Notes: a model not told the origin generated them from the sequence alone. 64,000 nt of DNA from an uncultured Neglectibacter sp. (GCA_904374805.1 CAJFEW010000009.1:19062-83061); one strand, 5' to 3'. Positions 16,846 to 27,177 are shown, counted from the stretch's first letter. Translations and numbers: made by a program.

Positions 16846-17715
16846 CCCCCCCGCTTTCTTGAAAGAAAGCTTGGCAAAGAACTTTGCGTCGCGCTTTGGG
16901 CCGCTCGCTAACGCTCGGGCGTGTGTATCGTTTCCTCGCGTTCGCGTGTTTCCGTCTAGCTGCAGTATGGCGCTTTCCGCCCTTGCCGCAGGCAAGAAGG
17001 CGGCTCGTCCTGTGCGGCCACGCACCCCCGCTTTCTTGGAAGAAAGCTTGGCAAAGAACTTTGCGCCGCGCACGCCGCTTTAGGGCGGCGAACCTTGGTG
17101 GGGATCGATGATTTTTCTGCCCGCGTTGTTGCCTTGTTTTGGCCTTTACTCTTGGCAGAGTCTCGGTCCTTAAGAGGGGGGTAGGGGGGAAACTTCCCCC
17201 CGTTCGGGGGTCCAGGGGGCAGAGCCCCCTTAGAGGGGATGGAAGGGGGCGCAGCCCCCTCCCGGGGGGAGCGGGGGAGGCCTCCCCCGCAACGAGTTTG
17301 AAGAGTGGACAACTCCTCCCCGCCAGCAGGCGCGGCGTTTAGCCGCCGCCCCAAAACGCGAATTGTCCCGTGCGGTCACGCACCCGGCCCGTAAGAGGGG
17401 GGTAGGGGGGATACTTCCCCCCCTTCGGGGGTCCAGGGGGCAGAGCCCCCTTAGAGGGGATGGAAGGAGGCGCAGCCCCCTCCGGGGGGAGCGGGGGAGG
17501 CCTCCCCCGCAACGAGTTTCAAGAATAGGCAACTCTTCCCCGCCGTCAGGCGCACAGACACATGTGCCTTCCCCTCACGCTTGTATGTTTCCACTCAAGT
17601 ACAGAAACGAGACCTCCGCCAGCAGGCGCGCACGCCAGGTGGCCTACGGCACAGGCGCGGCGTTTAGCCGCCGCCCCAAAGCGCGATATGTCCTGTGCGG
17701 TCACGCACCCCGGCC
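16846..17715 (+). repeat. Mosaic intergenic repeat, block 3
   Basis: About 870 bp without a credible gene. The CCCGCTTTCTTGAAAG module appears twice (16850-16884 and, with one change, 17027-17062) and the CGCTCGCTAACGCTCGGGCG module once (about 16895-16950). A G-rich unit built on AGAGGGGGGTAGGGGGG...CAGAGCCCCCTTAGAGGGG occurs twice (about 17172-17300 and 17393-17520), a local duplication of roughly 220 bp. The CCCCGCCGTCAGGCGCACAG and GCGGCGTTTAGCCGCCGCCC modules follow. All lie in the same orientation as block 1. Confidence 0.8.
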
Positions 17716-17720
17716 TGGGG

Positions 17721-17761
17721 AAAAAGGAAAAGCGCTCCTGCCGGGGAGCGCTTTTCCTTTT
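17721..17761 (-). terminator. Terminator of the PBP/FtsW operon
   Basis: AAAAGGAAAAGCGCTCC pairs with GGAGCGCTTTTCCTTTT around a short loop, directly after the PBP stop codon on the minus strand. It is symmetric, so it could also insulate the repeat block. Confidence 0.8.
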
Positions 17762-19125
17762 CAGCTTGCAAGGGCATTCAAAACAGCACTGGCCACACTG
17801 CCGGCTGTTTCAATGCCGCCGGAACCGTCCTCCACCACCACGGCAAAGGCATAGGGAGCCTGTTGGGAGTCGCAGAATCCCACCATCCAGCAGTTGGGAC
17901 CTTTTCCCTCCCCCACTTCACCGGTGCCGGTTTTGGCGCACACGTTCCAACCGGAGGGGAACAGCCAATCGCCGTAGTAGTTCTCCACGTTGCCCCGCAG
18001 CAGGGTTTTCAGATTTTGCGCCTCTGTGGAGGTGACCAACGCCCGGCCCCCACTGGAAAGGCTGCCCAACAGGTTGGCGTCTTGGGTGAGGCGGGGTTCC
18101 ACATAGCTGCCCCCGTTGGCAATGGCCCCCATGAGCACCATCATGTGGTAGGGGTTGGTCAACACGGTATGCTGGCCTACGCCGGCCCACCCCAGCTGGT
18201 TGGCATTCACGTCCGTCAGGTCGATGGTGCTCTCCGCAATGGGGATGGTGCCAAACTCCAGCTGGGTGTTAAAGCCCATCTCCTCCGCTTTTTTCTGCAG
18301 CGCTTCCGCCCCCAGGTCGTTGGCCAACTGGGCAAAGTACACGTTGCAGGAATTTCCCAAAGCCGCCGCCATATCCTGGGTGCCATGGGCGTGGCCGCCC
18401 AGGCAGGTGATATCGCTGCCCGCCATCTCTATGGCGCCCTGGCAATCGTAGGTCAAAGAGCTCCAGGTGTCCGGGTATTGCTCCATAGCGGCGGCAACCG
18501 TGACAATTTTAAAGATGGAGCCAGGCGTAAAGCTGCCGGAGAGGGTGTTATCCAAATAGGCCCCCTTGTAGGCCTCGTTGGTTTCGATGTCTTCGGGCAC
18601 GTTGGCCGGGTCAAAAGTGGGGGCGCTAACCTTGCAGAGGATCTCCCCCGTCTTGTAATTGTAGACCAGCACCGCCCCGTTCTTTCCTCCCAAAGCGTTG
18701 TAGGCAGCCACACAGGCAGCTTGGTCCACCGTCAGGGCAATATCGCTGCCCAGACGGTTGAAGAACGTGTCGTTGAGGCCGGTGACAATGTTGTAGCCGG
18801 ACAAGCGGCTGCGCATGGTATATTGCACGCTGGTGCTGATGTAGCCGGCCGTGTCCCCTACAGTGTGCAGCAGGGACCGGCGCACGGTTTCATCCGAGCT
18901 GTAGATCCGCGTGCCGTCCTGGGTGGTGGCCAGCACGTTGCCGTCCCGGTCGGAAATATCTCCCAAGGTCACCGTGGAATTGCCTGCGTACACATGGCCG
19001 TTATAGGGCTGCATAGCCCACTGCCCTCCATGGAGGACAACGTTGACCAGCAGGTAACCCAGCCCGCCCAAAAAGGCGGCCAGTAAAAGGTACAGTACCA
19101 TGGAGCGAAATCCTGTGGTGCGCAT
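17761..19125 (-). CDS. Penicillin-binding protein, D,D-transpeptidase (PbpA/FtsI type)
   Basis: 454 residues. One N-terminal membrane segment (about 9-29), then a short dimerisation region and a transpeptidase domain. The three active-site motifs are all present: S203-I-F-K, S259-C-N and K398-T-G. It cross-links peptidoglycan outside the membrane and is a beta-lactam target. It resembles the actinobacterial and clostridial PbpA that pairs with a RodA/FtsW polymerase, and indeed follows such a gene by 3 nt. The two most likely act as one glycan-synthesis complex. Confidence 0.93.
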   Translation of the reverse strand: MRTTGFRSMVLYLLLAAFLGGLGYLLVNVVLHGGQWAMQPYNGHVYAGNSTVTLGDISDRDGNVLATTQDGTRIYSSDETVRRSLLHTVGDTAGYISTSVQYTMRSRLSGYNIVTGLNDTFFNRLGSDIALTVDQAACVAAYNALGGKNGAVLVYNYKTGEILCKVSAPTFDPANVPEDIETNEAYKGAYLDNTLSGSFTPGSIFKIVTVAAAMEQYPDTWSSLTYDCQGAIEMAGSDITCLGGHAHGTQDMAAALGNSCNVYFAQLANDLGAEALQKKAEEMGFNTQLEFGTIPIAESTIDLTDVNANQLGWAGVGQHTVLTNPYHMMVLMGAIANGGSYVEPRLTQDANLLGSLSSGGRALVTSTEAQNLKTLLRGNVENYYGDWLFPSGWNVCAKTGTGEVGEGKGPNCWMVGFCDSQQAPYAFAVVVEDGSGGIETAGSVASAVLNALAS

Positions 19126-19128
19126 GGG

Positions 19129-21027
19129 TCAAACCTCCTTTCTGGCGTGGCGTCCCCCGGGCTTGCGGGCGTGGGCCCCGCCCCGGGGCGGGGCATTCCC
19201 CGCCGGCGTTCGCTGCGGCGCGGCAGGGGACGGCCCTCTCCGGCTGGATGGCGCCTCCTGCGGGCGGTAAGGGACGCTCTGGGGCGCCCGCTGGGGAGGC
19301 CTGCTTGGGGGAGGGGGGCTGGGTTCCCGCATGCTGCGGCGAGAGGCCCGGCGGGCGGCATAGGTGCGCTCGTCGCTGGCCTTTAAAAAGGCCATCATGC
19401 CCCAGACAGAGATCAGGCTGGAGCCGCCGGAGCTGATAAAGGGCAGGGTGACGCCGGTCATAGGCAGCACATCCGTAGCCCCGAACACGTTCAGCGCCGC
19501 TTGGAACAGGAGCATCCCTGCGGCGGCACAGGCGGCAATGGAGAAAAAGGTGGAGCGGCTTCTTGTCACATCGCTGCGAGCGTAGAACACCCACAGCACA
19601 AAGGCCAGCAGAATCACCAGCCCCAGCAGCAGCCCCTGCTCCTCACAGAGCAGGCCGAACACCAGGTCGCTGTCCGCGGCAAAGACCGAGGCCAAGTAGC
19701 TGTTCCCCAGGCCCACTCCAAAAAATCCGCCGCTGGCCAGGTAGGTGAGGGTGCGGGTTTGGGAGTAACCCAGGTTGTCGTTGATGTGTTCCCACACGTG
19801 CCCCCAGCCCATAAAGCGGTCCAGCACGTAGGGTTTCACCGTAAGCACCACAAACACCGCCAGCACCGCGCCCGCCAACACCAAGGCGATGGTGCGCACG
19901 CTGCCGGAACGCATAAAGGCGATGATCAAGAAGGTGGCAAACAGGATCAGCGCCATGCCAAAGTCCGGCATCAACGCCAGCAGGCCAATACAGGCCCCTG
20001 CAAAGATCAGAAACTCGCCGATGTTCTTCTTGGTCTGCAGGCGGTCCAAGGTGGAGGTGCCCACAAAGATGAAGGCGATCTTCACAAACTCCGAAGGCTG
20101 CATGCTCAGGGGGCCAATGCGGATCCAGTTGGTGGAGCCGTAGGTGTTGGTGCCCAGCACCAACGTGGCCACCAACAGCAAAATGGCAACCAGGCCAATC
20201 CACAGCCGGCATTTGGCCACCCGGTCCATATCGTTCATAAACCAGATCATGGCGCAAAACAGCAAAATCCCCAGCAGCATGGCGGCCAGCTGCGTGACAA
20301 TGCCCGACAGGTCAAAAGCTGCCAACAGCTGGATGCCGATTCCCGACAGGAGAAAGGCCACTGTCTCAATTTCAAAGCTGACCCGGTGAAGGATGCCCAC
20401 CGAAAAAATGTATAAGCCCCAGCCCATAACCAGCACGGCCCCAAAGGGGATCAGCTGCTCCGGGTGAAGCTCCCCGTTCATGCAAAGGCCCTGCAGGGCC
20501 ACCAGCAGCAGGGTAAAAGAGGCGGTCAGCATCAGTTTTAGGGGAGAGGCAGCCTCTTTGGAAAACCCGGTAAAAGCCCGCCGGTGCTCTCGGGGCTGGG
20601 CGTCCGTATTCCACATGGTCAAGGTGGTGGCGCCCATGGTGATCCGGTCCCCGATGTTCACCAGTTTTCTTCCCTCAATTGTCCGCCCATTGACCTGAAC
20701 CCCGGACTTGGACCCCGTGTCGCAGATAAACCAACCCTCGTCCCGGCGCAGCAGCACCGCATGGTCCCGGCTGGCAGAGGGGTCCGGCAGGTAAATGTCG
20801 CAGCTTTTGCTGCGGCCAATGGAATTTTCCCAATACAGTACGGGAAACCGGGTGCCGGAGGCCTCGTCCCACAGCATGATCACCGGATCCCGGCGGCGCT
20901 GGCCTTTTTTAAAGGAGGTGTAACACCGCCACACCACATACAAAGCCAGCAGGGGAACCACAGCCCGCACCAGCAGCAAAACTGTGGGCAGCAGTCCCGA
21001 CTGGAGAAACTCCACGATCATTTCCAA
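19129..21027 (-). CDS. FHA domain-FtsW/RodA fusion (SEDS peptidoglycan polymerase)
   Basis: About 632 residues. A first membrane segment (about 12-32) is followed by an FHA domain (about 69-130: SIGRSKSCDIYL, SRDH, VNGR). A SEDS domain with about ten membrane segments follows, including QPSEFVKIAFI, PDFGMALI (catalytic Asp region) and PFISSGGSSLISVWGM, and the Pro/Arg-rich cytoplasmic tail is about 70 residues. FHA modules bind phosphothreonine, so Ser/Thr kinase control is inferred. AAAGGGG lies 8 nt before TTG 21027 but 14 nt before ATG 21021, so TTG was chosen. Confidence 0.9.
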   Translation of the reverse strand: MEMIVEFLQSGLLPTVLLLVRAVVPLLALYVVWRCYTSFKKGQRRRDPVIMLWDEASGTRFPVLYWENSIGRSKSCDIYLPDPSASRDHAVLLRRDEGWFICDTGSKSGVQVNGRTIEGRKLVNIGDRITMGATTLTMWNTDAQPREHRRAFTGFSKEAASPLKLMLTASFTLLLVALQGLCMNGELHPEQLIPFGAVLVMGWGLYIFSVGILHRVSFEIETVAFLLSGIGIQLLAAFDLSGIVTQLAAMLLGILLFCAMIWFMNDMDRVAKCRLWIGLVAILLLVATLVLGTNTYGSTNWIRIGPLSMQPSEFVKIAFIFVGTSTLDRLQTKKNIGEFLIFAGACIGLLALMPDFGMALILFATFLIIAFMRSGSVRTIALVLAGAVLAVFVVLTVKPYVLDRFMGWGHVWEHINDNLGYSQTRTLTYLASGGFFGVGLGNSYLASVFAADSDLVFGLLCEEQGLLLGLVILLAFVLWVFYARSDVTRSRSTFFSIAACAAAGMLLFQAALNVFGATDVLPMTGVTLPFISSGGSSLISVWGMMAFLKASDERTYAARRASRRSMREPSPPPPSRPPQRAPQSVPYRPQEAPSSRRGPSPAAPQRTPAGNAPPRGGAHARKPGGRHARKEV

Positions 21028-21064
21028 ATGCTCATCCCCTTTCCCAAAACCTGGATTCCCGGCT

Positions 21065-21748
21065 TCAGCCCTCTTCCCGCAAGGGCACAATTTCCCCGTT
21101 GTTTTTGTGGATCATCCCGCCGGGCACAAATCCCCGCACCATAGAGAGGGGATACACCCGGGAATTCCTGCCCACCACCGTGCCGGGATTCAGCACGCTG
21201 TTGCAGCCCACTTCCACATGGTCCCCCAGCATGGCGCCAAACTTCTTCAGGCCGGTTTCCAGCCGGCGGAACCCAGCCCGCACGGTCACCGGGGACTTGT
21301 CCTGCTTCACGTTGGAGGTCAGGGCGCCAGCGCCCATGTGGGACTTGTAGCCCAAAATGGAGTCGCCCACATAGTTGTAGTGGGGCACCTGGACATTGTC
21401 AAAGAGAATCACATTTTTCAGCTCCGTGGAGTTGCCCACCACGCAGTGGGCCCCCACCAGGGCGTTGCCCCGGATAAAGGCCCCGGGGCGCACCTCGGTC
21501 TCCGGCCCGATGATGCAGGGCCCTGCAATAAAGTTGTTGGGGTAAATTTTGGCGGTTTTGTGGATCCACACCTCTTCCTGGGGGTGGTCGTACTCCTCCT
21601 GGGGGAGGTTCTGCCCCAGCTCCCGGATAAAGGCGCCGATTTTTGGCAGAGCCTCCCAGGGATATTCCACGGTCTCCAGCAAAGGCGCCGCCGCCGTGTG
21701 GCACAAGTCATACAGAGCGCTGACGCACAGTTTCTTTTCTTCTTCCAT
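21065..21748 (-). CDS. Left-handed beta-helix protein (GlmU C-domain-like)
   Basis: 227 residues. The middle and end consist of hexapeptide repeats (FIAGPCIIGPETEVRPGAFIRG, VGNSTELKNVILFDN, VGDSILGYKSHMGAGA) like the acetyltransferase part of GlmU, but the N-terminal nucleotidyltransferase is absent. The motif NYVGDSILG and GFVPGGMIHK are typical of clostridial UDP-N-acetylglucosamine pyrophosphorylase-like proteins. It may acylate or nucleotidylate a sugar for the envelope. The ATG at 21748 follows AAAGGGG; it lies 37 nt upstream of the FtsW gene. Confidence 0.85.
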   Translation of the reverse strand: MEEEKKLCVSALYDLCHTAAAPLLETVEYPWEALPKIGAFIRELGQNLPQEEYDHPQEEVWIHKTAKIYPNNFIAGPCIIGPETEVRPGAFIRGNALVGAHCVVGNSTELKNVILFDNVQVPHYNYVGDSILGYKSHMGAGALTSNVKQDKSPVTVRAGFRRLETGLKKFGAMLGDHVEVGCNSVLNPGTVVGRNSRVYPLSMVRGFVPGGMIHKNNGEIVPLREEG

Positions 21749-21917
21749 TGGGCACAATCCCCTTTCTCGCCGGGCTGCCGGCGTTTGCATAGGCGGAAAA
21801 CCAGCCGCCGGGCCTTGCACAGGGCCTAGACAGAAAGCAGAGCTGCTCCGGCCCCCGGGCCTAGTGTGAGAAAAAAACCGGCGGATTATGTGGTTTCCTC
21901 TTCTCTTTTGCAAAACA

Positions 21918-21937
21918 GGGCGGAACCAGTCCGCCCC
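21918..21937 (-). terminator. Terminator after the lipoprotein gene
   Basis: GGGCGGA / TCCGCCC hairpin, followed on the minus strand by TGTTTTGC, shortly after the stop at 21952. It separates the secA-lipoprotein transcript from the envelope operon. Confidence 0.55.
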
Positions 21938-21951
21938 GCTTTACTCCTTTC

Positions 21952-22746
21952 TCAGCTGTGGAACGGAAGCACCGTTCGATCGATAGTGTCCAGCTGGTTG
22001 GTGTCCAGCTGCAGCTCTCCTTCGCTGGTCTGGCGGATATCCAGAGAGATGGTCACGGCCGTGCCGCTGTGCTGCAGCGCGTTCAGCTGGCCCTGGCAGT
22101 AGGCGATCACCTTATCCACAAACAAGGTGTTGGCCGCCACCGGCTCCGTGTCCTCCTCCAGCGCGGAAGAGGATACGTCCTCCTCCGTGGTGTCCTGGGA
22201 GTCGCCGTAGCCATCGTCGTAGCCATAATCATAGCCGTCCCCGCTCTCCTCGTCGGCGCTGCTCTCCTCCCTGGAAGAGGAGTTGGCCTGGGTGGCCTCC
22301 TGCTCCGCCTCTTCCCGCAGCTGGGAGATGGTGTCCTCTAAATTCTGGAAATTGACAATGGGGTCAATCTCCACCTCCAGGTAGTAGCCGCTCTCCACCT
22401 TTTCCTCGTCCTTCACCACATAGCTGGCGGAGAGGAACGCCTGGCGCATCACTTCCTCCAGCTGGCCCAGCTGGCTGTCGCTGGGGCTCAAGCCGTAGGT
22501 GTTGCAGAAGTTCACCGCTGCATTTTCCACTGTGGTCACATTGTTCTGCTGGGCGCCAGCCTCATTGGTGCCGGCCACCGCCATATAGTCCTCGTTTTCC
22601 CCTTTGTAGCAGCTGTCAAACAGGGCCTGGAAGTAGCCGGACACGTCGTAGTCTGCAAAGCTTGTCCCCGGCAGGGAACACCCGCCCAGCAGCAGGCTCA
22701 GGCAGAGGGCCACCGCGCCTAGAACACTTTTCTTGCGTGCTGTCAT
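21952..22746 (-). CDS. Putative lipoprotein with Asp/Gly/Tyr-rich linker
   Basis: 264 residues from the ATG at 22746, after AAGGAGGGGG. The signal peptide ends in the lipobox LLGGCS. The fold looks alpha/beta with two halves, split by a low-complexity linker (about 160-205: Ser/Glu-rich, then GDGYDYGYDDGYGDS). I do not recognise the family with certainty. It starts 26 nt after the secA stop, so it is probably transcribed with secA; a role at the secretion exit is possible but only inferred from position. Confidence 0.78.
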   Translation of the reverse strand: MTARKKSVLGAVALCLSLLLGGCSLPGTSFADYDVSGYFQALFDSCYKGENEDYMAVAGTNEAGAQQNNVTTVENAAVNFCNTYGLSPSDSQLGQLEEVMRQAFLSASYVVKDEEKVESGYYLEVEIDPIVNFQNLEDTISQLREEAEQEATQANSSSREESSADEESGDGYDYGYDDGYGDSQDTTEEDVSSSALEEDTEPVAANTLFVDKVIAYCQGQLNALQHSGTAVTISLDIRQTSEGELQLDTNQLDTIDRTVLPFHS

Positions 22747-22772
22747 AAAATTCCCCCTCCTTGTTCCCGGAC

Positions 22773-25523
22773 TCATTCGTTACGGCCGCAGCACTTTTTA
22801 TACTTCAGCCCGCTGCCGCAGGGGCAGGGATCGTTGCGGCCCGGCTTTTGCTGCTTGCGCACCGGCTGCTTTTTGGCGGGCTCTTCCGAGGCGGTGCCGG
22901 CCTTGGTCTCCTTGGCCACCTGCTCCCGCTGGGGCGCTTCTTTCTTGCGCAGGCGCACGGTCAAGATCATCTTGGCCGTATTCTCCCGGATCGCCGCAAT
23001 CATGCTGTCGAACATGTCGAAGCCTTCCAGCCGGTATTCCACCACCGGGTCCTGCTGGGCATAGGCCCGCAGGCGGATGCCGTCCTGCAGCTGCTCCATG
23101 GCGTCGATGTGGTCCATCCACTCCTGGTCCACATTGCGCAGCAGCACCACGCGCTCCACTTCCCGCATAATGGGCGGGGTGAACTCCTCTTCCTTCTTCT
23201 CGTAGAGCTCGTCGGCCCGCTTCTGCAACTCCTGGGTCACATGCTCCGGCTCCAGGTCCTCATACTCCGAGGGGGAGAAACGCAGGTCTTCCTCGCCGAT
23301 CAGCCAGCCCATATAGTGTTCCCGCAGGCCCAGCAGATCCCACTCCTCGTGGGGCACATTGTCCGGCAGGTACTGTTTCACGTTGCTGGCCACAGCCTCG
23401 TGAATCATCTTCTGGATCTGCTCCTTCATGTTCTCTCCATTGAGAACCTGATCCCGCTGGCTGTAGATAATCTGCCGCTGGCTGTTCATCACTTCGTCGT
23501 ACTGGAGTACGTTCTTCCGAATGGCAAAGTTGCGGCTCTCCACCTTCCGCTGGGCGCTTTCAATGGACCCGGACACCATGCTGGCCTCAATGGGGGTGTC
23601 GTCGTCGATCTTCAGCCGGTCCATCAGGTTTTGAATCCGCTCGCCGCCGAACAGACGCATCAAGTCGTCCTCCAGGGAGATGTAGAACCGGCTTTTGCCC
23701 GGATCCCCTTGGCGGCCGGCACGGCCCCGCAGCTGGTTGTCAATCCGTCGGGACTCGTGGCGCTCTGTGCCGATGATGTACAGGCCCCCCAGCCGGCGGA
23801 CCTCTTCGGCTTCCGGAGCGATCTCCTCTTTGTATTTCTGGTTCAGTTCCCCGAAGGTCTTGCGGGCCTCCAGGATGGCTTCGTCCTCTGTGTGGCTGTA
23901 GGCGGTGGCCTCCACCAGCAGCTCCTCGCTGAAGCCCATTTTGCGCATTTCCGCCTTGGCCATAAACTCCGCGTTGCCGCCCAGCAGAATGTCCGTGCCG
24001 CGGCCGGCCATGTTGGTAGCGATGGTCACAGCGCCTTTGCGGCCGGCCTGGGCCACAATCTGGGCCTCTTTCTCGTGGAACTTGGCGTTGAGCACCTGGT
24101 GCTTCACACCCCGGGCCCGGAGCATTTTGGAGAGCATTTCGCTCTTTTCAATGGTGATGGTGCCCACCAGCACAGGCTGCCCCTTCTCATGGTGCTCCAC
24201 AATGTCGTCGATGACCGCTTGGAACTTGGCCTGCTGGGTCTTGTAGACCACGTCGGGGCAATCCTCCCGGATCATGGGCCGGTTGGTGGGAATCTCCACC
24301 ACGTCCAGCTTGTAGATTTCGGAGAACTCCTCCTGCTCGGTCATGGCGGTACCGGTCATGCCGGAGAGCTTGTCATACAGGCGGAAGTAGTTCTGGAAGG
24401 TGATGGTGGCCAAAGTGCGGCTCTCCCGCGCCACCTCTACCCCTTCCTTGGCCTCAATGGCCTGGTGCAGGCCCTCGTTGTAGCGGCGGCCGTACATCAA
24501 ACGGCCGGTGAACTCATCCACAATGATGACTTCCCCGTCTTTGACCACATAGTCCTGATCCCGGTGCATAATGCCCCAGGCCCGGATGGCCTGGTTCACG
24601 TGGTGCTGAATCTTGATGTTGTCCGGGTCGGTCAAGTTGTCAATGCCGAAAAAGGCCTCCGCCTTTTTCACGCCCTGGCGGGTCAAGGAGCAAGTCTTCC
24701 GCTTCTCGTTGATGATGTAGTCGTACTCCTTGTACAGCTCGTCGTTGTCTTCCTTTTCATCGGTCTCCTTCACCCGAATGGGCTTCAGGGAGCGGGCAAA
24801 GGCATTGGCCCGGCCGTACAAGTCGTCCGCCTTGGCCCCCTGGCCGGAAATGATCAGAGGGGTGCGGGCCTCGTCGATCAAGATGGAGTCCACCTCGTCC
24901 ACAATGGCGTAGGCATGGCCCCGCTGGACCTTGTTCTCCTTATAGGTGACCATGTTGTCCCGCAGGTAGTCAAAGCCCATTTCGTTGTTGGTGCCGTAGG
25001 TGATATCGCAGGCGTAGGCCGCCTTTTTCTCCTTAGAGCTCATGCCGGTCAAAGCCAGGCCCACAGTCAGCCCCATAAAGTTGAACACCCGGGCCATCAT
25101 CTCGCCCTGGTACTTGGCCAGGTACTCGTTGACGGTGACAATGTGGACGCCCTTGCCCGTCAAAGCGTTCAGGTAGGCGGGCAAAGCCAAGGTGAAGGTT
25201 TTGCCCTCACCGGTTTTCATCTCGGCAATACGGCCCTGGTGCAGGATGACGCCGCCCTGCACCTGCACAGGGAACAGCCGGATGGACAGCACTCGAGCCA
25301 TGGCCTCCCGGCAGGCGGCAAACGCTTCGGTGAGGATGTCATCCAGGGAAGCCCCCTGGGCCAGCCGCTCTTTCAGAGCGCCGGTCTGAGCCTTCAGCTC
25401 CTGGTCGCTCATCTGTTTATAGGTGTCTTCCAAAGCCAGCACCTGATCCACCAGGGGCTGCACGCGCTTTAATTCCCGCTTGCTGTAATTGCCAAACAGT
25501 TTTGTCAAAATACGATTCGCCAT
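22773..25523 (-). CDS. secA: Preprotein translocase ATPase SecA
   Basis: 916 residues. Walker [14 protein letters not shown]-type [37 protein letters not shown], and helicase motifs [15 protein letters not shown] and [12 protein letters not shown]. The C-terminal zinc-binding SEC-C motif ([14 protein letters not shown]) is intact. It drives protein export through SecYEG. The ATG at 25523 lies after AAAGGCAG, a weak site. secD and secF lie about 6 kb away in the same window, in another operon. Confidence 0.97.
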   Translation of the reverse strand: MANRILTKLFGNYSKRELKRVQPLVDQVLALEDTYKQMSDQELKAQTGALKERLAQGASLDDILTEAFAACREAMARVLSIRLFPVQVQGGVILHQGRIAEMKTGEGKTFTLALPAYLNALTGKGVHIVTVNEYLAKYQGEMMARVFNFMGLTVGLALTGMSSKEKKAAYACDITYGTNNEMGFDYLRDNMVTYKENKVQRGHAYAIVDEVDSILIDEARTPLIISGQGAKADDLYGRANAFARSLKPIRVKETDEKEDNDELYKEYDYIINEKRKTCSLTRQGVKKAEAFFGIDNLTDPDNIKIQHHVNQAIRAWGIMHRDQDYVVKDGEVIIVDEFTGRLMYGRRYNEGLHQAIEAKEGVEVARESRTLATITFQNYFRLYDKLSGMTGTAMTEQEEFSEIYKLDVVEIPTNRPMIREDCPDVVYKTQQAKFQAVIDDIVEHHEKGQPVLVGTITIEKSEMLSKMLRARGVKHQVLNAKFHEKEAQIVAQAGRKGAVTIATNMAGRGTDILLGGNAEFMAKAEMRKMGFSEELLVEATAYSHTEDEAILEARKTFGELNQKYKEEIAPEAEEVRRLGGLYIIGTERHESRRIDNQLRGRAGRQGDPGKSRFYISLEDDLMRLFGGERIQNLMDRLKIDDDTPIEASMVSGSIESAQRKVESRNFAIRKNVLQYDEVMNSQRQIIYSQRDQVLNGENMKEQIQKMIHEAVASNVKQYLPDNVPHEEWDLLGLREHYMGWLIGEEDLRFSPSEYEDLEPEHVTQELQKRADELYEKKEEEFTPPIMREVERVVLLRNVDQEWMDHIDAMEQLQDGIRLRAYAQQDPVVEYRLEGFDMFDSMIAAIRENTAKMILTVRLRKKEAPQREQVAKETKAGTASEEPAKKQPVRKQQKPGRNDPCPCGSGLKYKKCCGRNE

Positions 25524-25774
25524 AATTCTGCCTTTCCGAAAGGGAGGCTGTCCCTTTGCATTCCAGGTTCCAGCCGCACAGCTGCGGCGCATATTCTTGT
25601 TTATTATACCACGGGGGCCTACGGCATTGCAAGGAAAGCCACAGTTTATTTACAATTTGGACCTCCTGCTCAGCTCCTCAACCGGGGGAAAGCCGCCCTC
25701 TCCATCCCCCAGAAACAGGGGCAACTCGTTCCTCACTGCTAGTTTTCAGAACCTTTCTCCCGGCTGCAAAACCG

Positions 25775-25807
25775 AAAAGGCGCCGGGGTTCTCTGCCCCG
25801 GCGCCTT
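25775..25807 (-). terminator. Terminator of the two-component operon
   Basis: A 12-bp GC-rich stem (AAGGCGCCGGGG / CCCCGGCGCCTT) with TTTT after it on the minus strand, 6 nt beyond the histidine kinase stop. Confidence 0.85.
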
Positions 25808-25812
25808 CTGCG

Positions 25813-27177
25813 TCACAAGTTTTCTTCTTTTTCCGGCAGTTCCACAGTAAAAACAGCGCCCTGCCCCAGTTGGCTTTCCACCCGGGCCGTTCCTCCGTGG
25901 GCTTGGGCAATCCACCGCACCATGGAGAGTCCCAGGCCGCTGCTGTCCCCGCTGCGGGCAGGGTCCGCTTGGTAGAACCGGTCCCAGATTTTTTCCAGGT
26001 GCTCCGGGGCGATGCCCGGGCCGTCGTCCTGCACCTGCAGCACAATCTTCCCCTCCCGGGCCTGCAGGCCCATCCAGATGCCGCCGTTCTCTCTGCCGTA
26101 GGTCACCGCGTTCTGCAGCAGGTTGCTCCAAAGCCGCAGCAGCAACGTTTGGTCTCCCCGCACCCAAATGCCCGGCTGGATGTCTGCGTGCAGCGTCATG
26201 CCCCGCCGGGCCGCCACTTCGGAGAACTCCTCTGCCTCCAGCGTGCTGAGCTCCGAAAGATCCAAGTCCTCCCAGTGCAGCTGGGCCCGGCCCTGGTCCG
26301 CCCGGGAAAGCAGCAGCAGCTGGGAAACCATCCCCGCCATGGAGTCCACCTTCCGGCGGATTACCTCCACCTGCTGGCGGGCCTCCTGGGACAGGTCCTC
26401 CCGGGCCAGGAGCTCTTCGCACTGCATCAAGGCCACCGTCAGAGGGGTGCGCAGCTCGTGGGCTGCGTCGCTGGTGAACTGCTTTTCCCGCTGAAAGCCG
26501 GCCTCCAGCTGGTCCAGCAGCTGGTCAAAGGTTTGGGCCAAGGTGTAGATTTCATCCCGGCCCTGGCCCAGATGCACCCGCTTGGACAGGTCTTTCTCCC
26601 GCTGAATGTTGCGCACCGTCTGGGTGATTTGGGCCACGGGCCGCAGGGCCCGCCTGCTGATCCAGTACCCGCACACCGCCGTCAACACCAGCAGCACCGG
26701 CAAGAGGATCAGCGCCACCCGCACCAAGAAGCGGAAGTCCCGCTCTGCGTCGGACAGGGAGACCACCCCCCGCAGCAGCAAATCCCCGTAGCCATCCACG
26801 GAAAATTCCCAGTCCAGCACGTAAAATTGCGCTTCCTCCGTGGCCACAGAACGGAGCTCTCCGTCGGAAAAGGGCAGGTTGTAGGCAAACCCATAGGGCA
26901 GCCGCCCATACAGCAGGGAAGATTCCCCCGGCTCATACACCGAAAGGTACACGCCGCCCTCCAAGTCCAGCAGATCGGAATCGAATTCCAGCCGGCCCTG
27001 CCGGTACTCCACCTGGTGGATGGACTCCGACACCCGCTCCTCCAGGGTGCCCTGGACATTGGCCAAAATCTCCTGGCTCCCGGCGGAGAACAGCACTCCC
27101 AGCACCAGGCACACCACCAAGGTCATCAGGCCCGTGTGCAGCAGCACCAGCCGGCTCTTTAAAGAAAGCCGCTTCAT
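25813..27177 (-). CDS. Sensor histidine kinase
   Basis: 454 residues. Membrane segments at about 10-31 and 151-173 frame an extracytoplasmic sensor of about 120 residues. HAMP follows (174-227), then HisKA with the phospho-acceptor H240 (AAHELRTPL) and HATPase with N-box SNLLQNAV, G1 QDDGPGIAPEH and G2 SSGLGLSMV. It phosphorylates the regulator encoded just upstream, whose stop it overlaps by 4 nt. The signal is unknown; the PepSY protein gene next door may be a target or modulator. Confidence 0.93.
   Translation of the reverse strand: MKRLSLKSRLVLLHTGLMTLVVCLVLGVLFSAGSQEILANVQGTLEERVSESIHQVEYRQGRLEFDSDLLDLEGGVYLSVYEPGESSLLYGRLPYGFAYNLPFSDGELRSVATEEAQFYVLDWEFSVDGYGDLLLRGVVSLSDAERDFRFLVRVALILLPVLLVLTAVCGYWISRRALRPVAQITQTVRNIQREKDLSKRVHLGQGRDEIYTLAQTFDQLLDQLEAGFQREKQFTSDAAHELRTPLTVALMQCEELLAREDLSQEARQQVEVIRRKVDSMAGMVSQLLLLSRADQGRAQLHWEDLDLSELSTLEAEEFSEVAARRGMTLHADIQPGIWVRGDQTLLLRLWSNLLQNAVTYGRENGGIWMGLQAREGKIVLQVQDDGPGIAPEHLEKIWDRFYQADPARSGDSSGLGLSMVRWIAQAHGGTARVESQLGQGAVFTVELPEKEENL

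Noticed and set aside
22761..25472. A 903-codon open frame on the plus strand.
   Set aside because: It is the antisense frame of secA, with a His/Val/Gly-rich product typical of GC-rich shadows.
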